Positions 1 to 7,012 of a DNA stretch of 8,379 nucleotides are shown piece by piece. This stretch comes from an uncultured Verrucomicrobiota bacterium (GTDB lineage Bacteria; Verrucomicrobiota; Verrucomicrobiia; Opitutales; Opitutaceae): positions 1 through 8,379 of the forward strand of contig CAIXIZ010000055.1 of assembly GCA_903919625.1 (NCBI GenBank), in the 5' to 3' direction. A program made the translations under genes and the position numbers. Under the pieces are notes generated by a model. The model was not told where the DNA came from, did no database searches, and saw only the letters and a list, made by a program, of their open reading frames with translations. The first letter of the stretch is position 1, and the number at the start of each line of letters is the position of its first letter.

Positions 1-1
1 C

Positions 2-2635
2 GTCGCCCGGCTCCGCACCGACTGCACCGGGCATGAGGTGGACCAAAAGACCTCCGCCCAGCGCCACGACGCGCTCGCCGCCGAGCTTGACGCCATCCGG
101 GCCCAGCAGCATGCCGCCGCGCTCGCGGCCATGGATGCCACCACCCGGGCCGAGGCGGCCGCGGCCGAGAAGACCCGCCTGAACCAGGAGGCCGCGACCG
201 GGCAGCAGACGATCATCGAGCTCACCCGGGAGTTTCGCGACGCGCAGCGCGTGCTGCAGGAGATTGACCGCGGGCTGGCGCAGCGCTCCGCGCGGCTGAA
301 ACTTTTGCAGCAATTGCAGGAAAAATGGGAGGGATTCGGGGAAGGCGCCAAGGCTCTCCTCCAGGGCAGGCTGGACCGCGCGCTGGCCGGCGCGAAACCC
401 ACGGCCCTGAGCGCCGGGCTGGATGTGCTGCCTGACGCGGGCAAGGCGATTGAGGCGCTGCTGGGCGCGGCCGCCGAGGCCGTGAGCGTGGCCGACACCG
501 CCACCGTGCGGCGCGTGCTCACCCAGCTGGAGACCGAGCAGATCGGCAGCGCCGTCCTGCACATCGGCAATCTCCGTTCCGCGCCGCGGTCCGAAGCCAG
601 GCTCGCACCGGGGCTCGTTCCGGCGGTGACCGTGCTGGGGGAGGTGGAACCCGGCCATCCCGCCCTCGGGGTGCTGGCGGAGTGTTATGTGGCCGACGAC
701 CTCGGGGCATTTCTGGAATTCTGGGCGACCAGCCCGGATTTCCCCTTCCTCGCCGTGGCGACCCGCAAGGGCGATCTGGTCGACCGGCGCGGGCTCGTGT
801 TTGGCGGTCTCCAGAAAAAGCCCGCCAACAGCATCGTCCAGCGGCGCATCGATCTCCGGGAGACGGCCAAGGCGCTCGCGGATGAGCAGCAGAAACACGA
901 CGTCCAGAAGGCGGCCATCGACGCCATCAATGCGCGCCTCATGGCCGCCGAACAGGCCCTGGAGCAAAAACGCTCCGAGGTGCTCAACGCCGCCCAGCAG
1001 GCCGCTTCGGTGCAGACCGAGCAGCGGGCCGCGCAACGTTCCGTGGATGATGTCGCCGTGCGCCTGCGCCGGATGGAGAGCGAACTGACCGCGCTGGCCG
1101 GGGCGCGCCAGGAGGCCCAGGCGCGTTTTGAAAAGGCCAGCGCCGGCCTCGCCACCGCCGAGGGCGACACGGCGGCCCAAAGGGGAAAAATCACCCTGCT
1201 GGAAACCCGGATCACGGCAGTCCGGCTGGAGCGGGACCTGAAGCGGGACACCTTGGGACAGGCCCGGCTGGAACTCGCCGAGCGCCGCCAAAAGGTCGAG
1301 GTGATTGACCGCGGCCTGGCCGACATGGAGCGCCGCCGCGCGCAAATGGGGGAAATCCTCGTCCAACGGCAGCAGGAGATCGACTCCTGGGCCGAGCAAA
1401 TTGACGCGCTGGCCGAAGAAACCGCCCGGGAGAATGAGCGCGGCGCGCAGCTCGCCGGCACGCTCGTCGTGGCACAACAGTCGGTGGAAAAAATCCGCGC
1501 GGAGCTCGCCGCCGTCGAACAGGCCATCCAGGCGGTCGAAAACGCCCAGCAGAGCCTCCGGGCCGACGCCGAATCCGCCCAGACCGAGCTCGGCCGCCAC
1601 GAGGTAAGGCTGGCCGAGCACACCTCCCACGCCCAGTTTCTCGCCGAAGACGCCGCCCGCGAATTCACCGCCGATGTGCGCCTGCTCGATTGGAAAACGT
1701 TGCTCTGGCATGCCGACGATGATCCGCCGGACATCCGGACGCTCGATCTGGAAGACGACGAGGAGCCGGAGGCTGGAGGCCCGGCACCGGAAGCCGGCCA
1801 AACCGCCAGGCCGCGCAAGAAAAAAGCCAAGGGACCGAAAGGCGAGCCGACGACCGAGGAGCTGGCCGGGCTGGATGCCACCGACTGGGCAGTGACCAAG
1901 GCTGAGATTGACGCACTCCGCCAGCGCCTGGGCGCGATGGGAGCGGTCAACCTGGTGGCCATTGAAGAATATGCCGAACTGAAGCAGCGGCACGACTTTC
2001 TGGCTGCCCAAAGCGGCGATCTGACGAATGCCAAGGCCGAACTGCTGAAAACCATCGATGAGATCAACCGCACCTCGCAGGAGCAGTTTGCCGTCACCTT
2101 TGAACAGGTGAGGAAAAATTTCGCCTATACCTTCCAGACGCTGTTTGGCGGGGGCGTGGCCCGGTTGGAACTGCTGGCCAGCGACGATCCGCTGGAGTCC
2201 GGCATCGAAATTGTCGCCCAGCCGCCCGGGACCAAGCTGCGCGGCATCACCCTGCTCTCGGGCGGACAGAAAACCCTCACAGCGGTCGCGTTGCTGTTTG
2301 CCCTCTACATGGTGAAGCCCTCGCCCTTCTGCCTGCTGGACGAACTCGATGCGCCGCTCGACGAGTCCAATATCGGCCGGTTTACCGACCTGCTGAAAAA
2401 ATTCACCAGCAGTTCGCAATTCATCATCATCACCCATAACAAGCGCACGGTAGCCGCCGCCGATGCAATTTACGGAGTGACCATGGAGCAGCGGGGCGTT
2501 TCCAAGACGGTCTCGATGCGCTTCAATCACGAGCGGGGTGAAGCGGAAGCCCAGGCCACCAGCATCGACCAGTCGGTGCGCGGCACGATGCCGCCGGCGG
2601 ATCCGTTGGTGACCCCGCTGGCTGCCCCGGCCTGA
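2..2635 (+). CDS. smc: Chromosome segregation protein SMC, C-terminal part (5'-truncated by window edge)
   Basis: SMC is a cytoplasmic ATPase that dimerises at a hinge and, with ScpA and ScpB, loops and organises the chromosome. The frame is open from base 2, so the gene begins outside the window; the N-terminal head with Walker A is missing. Residues below count from the GTG at 38, which is an internal codon and not a start. A partial ascending coiled coil (about 1-110) is followed by the hinge (about 127-271, ending in the typical glycine-rich GLVFGG and QRR pattern). Next come a long Ala/Glu/Gln-rich descending coil, a low-complexity insert (560-615), and the C-terminal head. The head shows the ABC signature LSGGQ (740-744), Walker B FCLLDELD with D768, the D-loop APLDE, and the H-loop histidine 800 in ITHNK. 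A tail of about 30 Ala/Pro-rich residues follows the head. Identity is very secure; scpA and scpB are not in the window. Confidence 0.97.
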   Translation, partial: VARLRTDCTGHEVDQKTSAQRHDALAAELDAIRAQQHAAALAAMDATTRAEAAAAEKTRLNQEAATGQQTIIELTREFRDAQRVLQEIDRGLAQRSARLKLLQQLQEKWEGFGEGAKALLQGRLDRALAGAKPTALSAGLDVLPDAGKAIEALLGAAAEAVSVADTATVRRVLTQLETEQIGSAVLHIGNLRSAPRSEARLAPGLVPAVTVLGEVEPGHPALGVLAECYVADDLGAFLEFWATSPDFPFLAVATRKGDLVDRRGLVFGGLQKKPANSIVQRRIDLRETAKALADEQQKHDVQKAAIDAINARLMAAEQALEQKRSEVLNAAQQAASVQTEQRAAQRSVDDVAVRLRRMESELTALAGARQEAQARFEKASAGLATAEGDTAAQRGKITLLETRITAVRLERDLKRDTLGQARLELAERRQKVEVIDRGLADMERRRAQMGEILVQRQQEIDSWAEQIDALAEETARENERGAQLAGTLVVAQQSVEKIRAELAAVEQAIQAVENAQQSLRADAESAQTELGRHEVRLAEHTSHAQFLAEDAAREFTADVRLLDWKTLLWHADDDPPDIRTLDLEDDEEPEAGGPAPEAGQTARPRKKKAKGPKGEPTTEELAGLDATDWAVTKAEIDALRQRLGAMGAVNLVAIEEYAELKQRHDFLAAQSGDLTNAKAELLKTIDEINRTSQEQFAVTFEQVRKNFAYTFQTLFGGGVARLELLASDDPLESGIEIVAQPPGTKLRGITLLSGGQKTLTAVALLFALYMVKPSPFCLLDELDAPLDESNIGRFTDLLKKFTSSSQFIIITHNKRTVAAADAIYGVTMEQRGVSKTVSMRFNHERGEAEAQATSIDQSVRGTMPPADPLVTPLAAPA
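1715..1882 (+). other. Low-complexity charged insert within SMC coiled coil
   Basis: These codons encode about 56 residues that break the coiled-coil pattern shortly before the conserved MGAVNLVAIEEYAEL segment that leads into the C-terminal head. The first part is acidic (DDD, then LEDDEEPEA), the middle is Gly/Pro/Ala-rich, and then a basic patch (RPRKKKAKGPKG) precedes a second acidic stretch. Such composition is typical of a flexible, disordered linker. Reading frame and GC-rich codon choice continue through it, so it is translated and is not a frameshift artefact. From hinge to C terminus the protein is about 50 residues longer than I would expect from a standard bacterial SMC, close to the insert length. 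Confidence 0.7.
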
Positions 2636-2651
2636 ACCGGCGCCCCATGCC

Positions 2652-4997
2652 ATGAACTGGCCGCATATCCGGGTCATCTGGGGAACCTCCGGCTCCATCA
2701 AGGGCAGCTGGCATGGCGGCCTGATTGGCTTCTACGCACAGGCCGGTTCCAAACATCGGGGGCTGGCGCTCAGTATGCGCGGGTTGCTGCTCTGGGGACT
2801 GGGGCTGGGGTTGGCCGGGTATCTGGCGGGGGCGGCAGCCCTGCTGGTCTGGCTGGATCGCAAGCCGCATAATTCCATCACCTACACCGACCTCGTGGAA
2901 AACCTTTTTCTGCCGGCCCGGTGGCCCCGGCTCGAGGCAAAACGCGGTCAGGACATGATTGAGGAAGGTCTGGCCGATCTGGATGAAAAAAAATGGCGCG
3001 CGGCCAAGACAATGCTGGAGGTGGGACTGGCACGGTATCCGCAGTCCACCAAGGGCCGCCTGAAACTGGCCGGACTGCTGGTCCTGATCTCCAGCGACCG
3101 GCATCAGGTGGAGGAGCTGCTCCGTCAGGGATTGAGCCAGGGTTATCCTGGCCATGAATACCTCAGCTACCTGTTCAGTTTTGCGGCCCAGGGCGAAAAC
3201 TACGATTTCTGGCTCCAAGCCTGTGACACCGTGCTTGCGCAGCTCGCGGGCCAGAAAACCCTGGCCGCGGAACGCCAATGGGTTGTCCGGCAAAAGCTGA
3301 GCGCCCTGCTCGCCGCCGAACGCAATGACCAGGCGCTGCAGCTGGCCGAAGCCGAAGGAGAAACGCAAAGCGATGTCATGCGCGAGTTCAAGGTGCTGGC
3401 CTTGCTCAAAGAGGGCAAACCGGCCGAGGCCGTGGACTTTCTCGCCGGGTGGCGGGCGCGCATCCTCCTGCCGGAAGGTCTGGCGCAGGTGCGGCGGTTA
3501 CAGGCGCGCGCCTTCCGGGAGGCCGGGCGCCCTGACGACATGAACCGGGTGCTGGATGAACTGCGCGATGCGAACCCGCGCGCACCGCAGCCGCCGGTCT
3601 ATGCAATTGTCCAACGGCTGCTGGCCGGGCGGCGGGAGGAGGCGGAGAAGAACTTCGCCCTTTATCTTACTTTGTTCGGCAGCAAACCCGCCAACCTCAT
3701 GCTGCTCGCCGAGCCACTGGCTGAAATCGGAGAGGAGGCCATGCTCCAACGCCTGATCACAGAGTCGCACCAGCAGGGCCAGCCGGTGCTTGGCCTTCAA
3801 CGTGCCCTTACGGCCGCCCAGGTCAAAATGGCCCACTGGCAGGATGCCACCACCACCTTGGCGCAGATGGGGCCGGCCATACCGAAAAGCGATCCGGCCG
3901 CGGTTTTCTGGCTCAATTGGATGTCCACGCTCATTGCCGCGGCCAGCAATCCGGCGGCGGACGCCCAGCTGGCCTTGGTGGAGCTCAACCATCATCGGCG
4001 CCTACCTTTGCGGCTGTATCATGACGAACTGGATGCACTGCGTCAGGCCGGCCGTCTCGCCACGGAGATGGAAATTCTCAATTATGCCCGTCTCGCCTAT
4101 CCGGACAGTGCGATCCTCCGCGAGCGGGCGGTCCCATTGGCAAAGGAACTGGCCGCGGCGGCGCCGGCCGGGCCTGACCCGAAACCGGCGGCCGTCACCG
4201 TTCTGAACGAAAAGGAATTCTTCAACCAACTGACCGTGGCGCTGGGCGCAGGTGACCACACCGGGGTGCTGGCGCAAATCCGTGAAATCCGCAGCAACCG
4301 GCCCGGCTGGCTGGCCGCCCACGATGACGAACTCCGGCGGGCGGAGATTCTCGCCCATGCCGGACTGCACGATATGCTCGCGCTCACCGCTGCCGCCAGT
4401 CTCTGGCTAAATGGCAGCACCGACCGGGCCCGTGCGGGCATGGAACTCGCGACCAAGCTGCATGGGACGGACACCACGGCCGAGGCCGTGCAACTGCTCG
4501 AATTGGTGGTGCGTAAAACACCCGGTTTTGCGCCAGCCGACCGCCTGCTCACCGAGTGGCGTCCTGCCCCCATCGGCAATGGGAATGCGCCGGCGACCGG
4601 GTTGACGGCCGATCTGGGCAGTGAGGCGCGTTTTTTTGCCCGGCTGGCCTCCACCCTGCAGGCCGGGAATCCCACCGCCGCACTGGCCCAGATCCATACG
4701 GCCCGTTCCGCCCGCCCCGCCTGGCTGGCTGCGCGAGAGGAGGAGCTGATGCGCGACGAGATCCTGAGCCAGGCCCACCTGCATGATCGGGTGAACCTGA
4801 CTTCACTGACGCGGCTTTATCTCAACGGGGACCGTGCCCGATCGCTCGCCATCCTTGCACTGGCCGGGCAATTGCATACGGCTGAGACCACGGCTGAAGC
4901 CGTGCTGTTAGTGGACGAAGTATTGCGCAAAACCCCCGGTTTTGCGCCTGCGACCCGGCAGCTGACGGAGTGGGCGGCGCCCAGCACCGGCAAATAA
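2652..4997 (+). CDS. Membrane-anchored TPR-like repeat protein of unknown function
   Basis: I do not recognise a named family. From the ATG at 2652 the protein is 781 residues. A hydrophobic segment at about 44-67 (LLLWGLGLGLAGYLAG and on to LLVWL), flanked by basic residues on the N side, looks like a single signal anchor that would place the rest in the periplasm. Residues from about 80 on are Ala/Leu-rich helical pairs resembling tetratricopeptide repeats. They include AAKTMLEVGLARYPQS, AEAVDFLAGWRAR and ALAQIHTARSARP, a pattern usual in scaffold or protein-interaction proteins. The C-terminal third is a tandem duplication (520-636 and 658-774). The start is uncertain: an in-frame ATG at 2775 would begin just before the membrane segment. 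I prefer 2652 because third codon positions between the two ATGs are about 78 percent G or C against about 55 percent at the other positions. No clear Shine-Dalgarno precedes either. The gap to smc is 16 bases, so co-transcription is likely. Confidence 0.8.
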   Translation: MNWPHIRVIWGTSGSIKGSWHGGLIGFYAQAGSKHRGLALSMRGLLLWGLGLGLAGYLAGAAALLVWLDRKPHNSITYTDLVENLFLPARWPRLEAKRGQDMIEEGLADLDEKKWRAAKTMLEVGLARYPQSTKGRLKLAGLLVLISSDRHQVEELLRQGLSQGYPGHEYLSYLFSFAAQGENYDFWLQACDTVLAQLAGQKTLAAERQWVVRQKLSALLAAERNDQALQLAEAEGETQSDVMREFKVLALLKEGKPAEAVDFLAGWRARILLPEGLAQVRRLQARAFREAGRPDDMNRVLDELRDANPRAPQPPVYAIVQRLLAGRREEAEKNFALYLTLFGSKPANLMLLAEPLAEIGEEAMLQRLITESHQQGQPVLGLQRALTAAQVKMAHWQDATTTLAQMGPAIPKSDPAAVFWLNWMSTLIAAASNPAADAQLALVELNHHRRLPLRLYHDELDALRQAGRLATEMEILNYARLAYPDSAILRERAVPLAKELAAAAPAGPDPKPAAVTVLNEKEFFNQLTVALGAGDHTGVLAQIREIRSNRPGWLAAHDDELRRAEILAHAGLHDMLALTAAASLWLNGSTDRARAGMELATKLHGTDTTAEAVQLLELVVRKTPGFAPADRLLTEWRPAPIGNGNAPATGLTADLGSEARFFARLASTLQAGNPTAALAQIHTARSARPAWLAAREEELMRDEILSQAHLHDRVNLTSLTRLYLNGDRARSLAILALAGQLHTAETTAEAVLLVDEVLRKTPGFAPATRQLTEWAAPSTGK
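4209..4559 (+). repeat. Tandem duplication unit 1 in TPR-like protein (117 codons)
   Basis: The first copy of a 117-residue unit runs from EKEFF to LLTEW (residues 520-636). It aligns without net gaps to the second copy downstream; by hand count about 64 of 117 residues are identical. Best-kept blocks are LAQI, WLAA, the EL..EIL core, LHD, TTAEAV, RKTPGFAPA and LTEW. The unit is mostly helical, like a pair or trio of TPR-type hairpins. Confidence 0.85.
4623..4973 (+). repeat. Tandem duplication unit 2 in TPR-like protein (117 codons)
   Basis: The second copy of the 117-residue unit runs from EARFF to QLTEW (residues 658-774) and ends eight codons before the stop, counting the stop itself. 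A 21-residue Gly/Pro/Ala/Asn-rich linker separates it from unit 1. Similarity is visible in the DNA too, most clearly around the codons for RKTPGFAPA (near 4510 and 4927), which differ mainly at third positions. This points to an intragenic duplication followed by selection on the protein. Confidence 0.85.
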
Positions 4998-5023
4998 GCG
5001 GAACAAAAATTGCATCAGATCAG

Positions 5024-5054
5024 GGTTTGGCGAAGACCGTTCCCCGCCGAAACC
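5024..5054 (+). other. Imperfect hairpin downstream of TPR-like gene, upstream of accA
   Basis: GGTTTGGCG at 5024-5032 can pair with CGCCGAAACC at 5045-5054 if one G (5049) bulges out, leaving a 12-base loop. No run of T follows, so it does not qualify as an intrinsic terminator. It may be a structured part of the accA leader or chance in GC-rich sequence. The rest of the 134-base gap (4998-5131) shows no other gene and no convincing complete promoter. Confidence 0.3.
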
Positions 5055-5131
5055 GTATCGGGCAGACCGGGGGTAATTCTTAAACCGTCCCCGTTGACAG
5101 CGCTGCGAGGTTGCCCCAAGCATCGGGGGGC

Positions 5132-6109
5132 ATGGACAAACCTGTATATTCTCTGGAGTTTGAGAAACCGCTGCGCGACCTGAGCGCCCAACTCGAGCAA
5201 TTGCGGCAGCAGGCACTGGAGACCAACACCGACCTTTCAGCCGAAATCAAATCGATCGAACTGAAAATCGAAGCGGGCCAAAAAGAGATCTACTCCAACC
5301 TGACCGCCTGGCAGCGGGTGCAGATCGCCCGGCACCCGAAGCGGCCATACGCCCTGGATTACGTGGGCATGGTATGCGAGGGATTCCAAGAGCTGCATGG
5401 CGATCGCCAGTTTGGCGATGACCGGGCGCTGGTCGGAGGCACGGCGTTTTTTAACGGCGAGGCCGTCATGGTGGTGGCCCAGCATAAGGGCCGGGAAACC
5501 AAGGAAAAAATCATCCGGAATTTTGGCATGCCCCAGCCCGAGGGGTACCGCAAGGCGCTCCGCCTGCTGAAAATGGCCGAAAGATTCGGCCTGCCGGTGC
5601 TCACCTTTATCGATACCCCGGGAGCCTATCCCGGCATTGAATCGGAAGCCCGGCATGTCTCCGAAGCCATTGCCGTCAACCTGCGGGAAATGGCCGGGCT
5701 GCGGGTGCCCACCATTTCGGTCATTGTCGGCGAAGGTGGATCGGGCGGGGCGCTCGGCATCGGGGTCACCGACCGGGTGCTCATCTTTGAGAACAGCTAT
5801 TACTCGGTCATCTCCCCCGAGGGATGTGCGGCCATTTTGTGGAAGGACAAAGCCGCCGCGCCACAAGCCGCGGAAGCGCTCAAGCTTACCGCCGTCGAGC
5901 TGGAGCAGCTTGGGGTGGTGGACGAGGTCATTCCCGAGCCATCCGGGGGTGCGCACCATGACCCGGCGCAAGCCGCCGCGGCGCTCCGTTATGCGTTGCT
6001 CAAGCATCTCAATGACCTGAGGTCATTGCCGATCGGGCGGTTGCTGGAGACGCGTTATGACCGTTACCGTCAGTTTGGCGTTTATCGGGAAGACGCGGTC
6101 AAGACCTGA
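5132..6109 (+). CDS. accA: Acetyl-CoA carboxylase carboxyltransferase subunit alpha
   Basis: AccA pairs with AccD in an alpha2-beta2 carboxyltransferase that moves the carboxyl group from carboxybiotin on AccB to acetyl-CoA. The product is malonyl-CoA, the committed step of fatty-acid synthesis in the cytoplasm. The 325-residue length matches the family (about 320). The N terminus has the usual LEFEKPLRDL start and a helical region. The crotonase-like core follows with ELHGDRQFGDD, GRETKEK (from residue 120), IDTPGAYPGI (about 160-169), and the glycine-rich GEGGSGGAL (200-208) that builds the oxyanion hole. SVISPEGCAAILWKD comes after it. I chose the ATG at 5132, since homologues start close to it; an in-frame TTG at 5111 would add seven residues and lacks support. 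A run of six G lies only one base before the ATG, so the ribosome site is poor. accD is not in the window. The gap of 134 bases upstream suggests its own promoter. Confidence 0.97.
   Translation: MDKPVYSLEFEKPLRDLSAQLEQLRQQALETNTDLSAEIKSIELKIEAGQKEIYSNLTAWQRVQIARHPKRPYALDYVGMVCEGFQELHGDRQFGDDRALVGGTAFFNGEAVMVVAQHKGRETKEKIIRNFGMPQPEGYRKALRLLKMAERFGLPVLTFIDTPGAYPGIESEARHVSEAIAVNLREMAGLRVPTISVIVGEGGSGGALGIGVTDRVLIFENSYYSVISPEGCAAILWKDKAAAPQAAEALKLTAVELEQLGVVDEVIPEPSGGAHHDPAQAAAALRYALLKHLNDLRSLPIGRLLETRYDRYRQFGVYREDAVKT
6010..6028. promoter_or_regulatory. Perfect 19-bp palindrome inside accA (possible operator or hairpin)
   Basis: CAATGACCT-G-AGGTCATTG is a perfect inverted repeat with nine-base arms about a central G. 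As RNA it could fold as an eight-pair stem with a TGA loop. It lies inside the accA coding sequence, about 80 bases before the stop, over the codons for LNDLRSLP, part of which is conserved in AccA. The symmetry suits a dimeric DNA-binding protein, but I cannot match it to a known regulator and it may be coincidental. Confidence 0.35.
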
Positions 6110-6139
6110 CACAGCCGCGATTTCGGGACGAGGGAGGGA

Positions 6140-6865
6140 TCAGAAGCCGACCGTCACCCCCGCGGTGAAGGAAACCAAGTTATGTTGCACCGCGGTCAGG
6201 TCGCTGCTGGCGTAGTGGGCGCCGAGCGTGAAAGTGGCGTTGGGCCCGATCTTGTAAGGAGCAGTCACATCGGCTCCCCAGAAAGCATAGTCAGCCGTTT
6301 TGGTCGCGCCGGTGTCACCCAATTTGACCGTAAAATTGAGCGAAGTGCCCGCCGATTTGACCGGCAGACTGAATCCCAGGCTTGCCAGGAGGGTGTAGCG
6401 CTCCCGGGTAAAGTCATAGTAGGTATAAAAAGTCGGCATGAGCACAATCCGATCATCGGCCAGACTGAATTTACCACCAGTAAGTCCAACCGAGGCCTCA
6501 TCAGTCGATTTGCTCAGGCCAGGCGTATAATTGCCCTGGGGAAAATAATATGCGGTGTCGCCCAAATCCAGCCGCCATTGGCTGTTCGGGCTCAGGGGCA
6601 CGCGGTATCCCACGTAGAAATCAAATTCATTCTTCTGACCGGTAGCAATCGGTTCACTGCTCCAGACTCCGGCATAGACCTCGCCATTGTTCGACTGGCT
6701 GGTCGCCACCTCGATCGAAGGCTGAATGGACGCGCGGGCCACCTGCACACCCCGGAAAACATATTTGCTGGCATAGGGCAGATCCAGCGACCACTGCGTG
6801 TCAGCATGGACCGCTGCGGTGGTGCTGGCGAGGAGCAGGAACAGGCAGGCTCGGGTGAATTTCAT
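6140..6865 (-). CDS. TorF family putative porin (TIGR02001 / Gcw_chp outer-membrane protein)
   Basis: The product is probably an outer-membrane beta barrel; its substrate is unknown. The 241-residue protein begins MKFTR and has a clear Sec signal peptide with a hydrophobic core (ACLFLLLAS) and a likely signal peptidase I site after VHA at about residue 21. The mature N terminus has the family hallmark YASKYVFRGVQ, followed by EVYAGVWSSEP and FDFYVGYRVPL. Alternating hydrophobic strands rich in Tyr, Gly and Asp fill the rest, and the protein ends in Phe, as expected for recognition by the BAM machinery. The open frame reaches back to 7009, but those 48 extra residues would bury the signal peptide, so I chose the ATG at 6865. 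No Shine-Dalgarno is obvious. The gene converges on accA with only 30 bases between the stops and no recognisable terminator. Third codon positions in the middle of the gene are clearly more AT-rich than in neighbours. Confidence 0.85.
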   Translation of the reverse strand: MKFTRACLFLLLASTTAAVHADTQWSLDLPYASKYVFRGVQVARASIQPSIEVATSQSNNGEVYAGVWSSEPIATGQKNEFDFYVGYRVPLSPNSQWRLDLGDTAYYFPQGNYTPGLSKSTDEASVGLTGGKFSLADDRIVLMPTFYTYYDFTRERYTLLASLGFSLPVKSAGTSLNFTVKLGDTGATKTADYAFWGADVTAPYKIGPNATFTLGAHYASSDLTAVQHNLVSFTAGVTVGF

Positions 6866-6907
6866 GGCGAGTTGATTGTTAAGCATTGGGAAAGGCTGAA
6901 AGGTAAG

Positions 6908-6924
6908 TGTCCGATGCATGGACA
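6908..6924. promoter_or_regulatory. Inverted repeat TGTCC-N7-GGACA upstream of porin gene
   Basis: Five-base arms flank a seven-base centre that itself contains the palindrome ATGCAT. The site lies 43 bases upstream of the porin start codon, within the 189-base divergent intergenic region (6866-7054). It could be an operator for the porin gene. The arms are short, so chance is a real alternative. Confidence 0.3.
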
Positions 6925-6944
6925 AAAAGGAACGGTCGGTGCGA

Positions 6945-6963
6945 TTCAAGCCTATTGCTTGAA
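6945..6963. promoter_or_regulatory. Inverted repeat TTCAAGC-N5-GCTTGAA between divergent genes
   Basis: Perfect seven-base arms flank a five-base centre (CTATT), giving a 19-bp dyad near the middle of the region between the divergently transcribed porin and DUF423 genes. Its position, 79 bases from the porin start and 91 from the DUF423 start, suits an operator acting on one or both promoters. I see no convincing sigma-70 or sigma-54 promoter boxes next to it. No known regulator is assigned. Confidence 0.4.
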
Positions 6964-7012
6964 CTGTGCATAGGTGTTCCGCATGGTCTGGCTCCAGGAC
7001 GCGCACCAAACC

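Noticed and set aside
685..2097. Long open frame of 470 codons on the minus strand, opposite smc
   Set aside because: It lies entirely within the unambiguous smc gene and its translation is Ser/Arg/Ala-rich without recognisable domains. Such antisense frames are expected opposite GC-rich coding sequence.
2523..3368. Open frame of 281 codons on the minus strand across the smc/TPR junction
   Set aside because: It overlaps the secure smc 3' end and the TPR-like gene, has low-complexity Pro/Gln/Gly-rich content, and shows no recognisable motif.
5094..5099. TTGACA as a -35 box for accA
   Set aside because: No plausible -10 hexamer lies 16-18 bases downstream, and such a promoter would leave almost no leader before the ATG at 5132.
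6110..6139. Bidirectional terminator between accA and the convergent porin gene
   Set aside because: The 30-base gap has no stable stem and no T tract on either strand.
6182..6973. Open frame of 263 codons on the plus strand, opposite the porin gene
   Set aside because: The minus-strand frame has a signal peptide, family motifs and a terminal Phe. The plus-strand translation shows no domain or membrane pattern.
6983..7003. Possible sigma-54 promoter upstream of the porin on the minus strand (CTGGAGC...ATGC)
   Set aside because: The spacing between the GG and GC elements is one base too long and both boxes match the consensus poorly.
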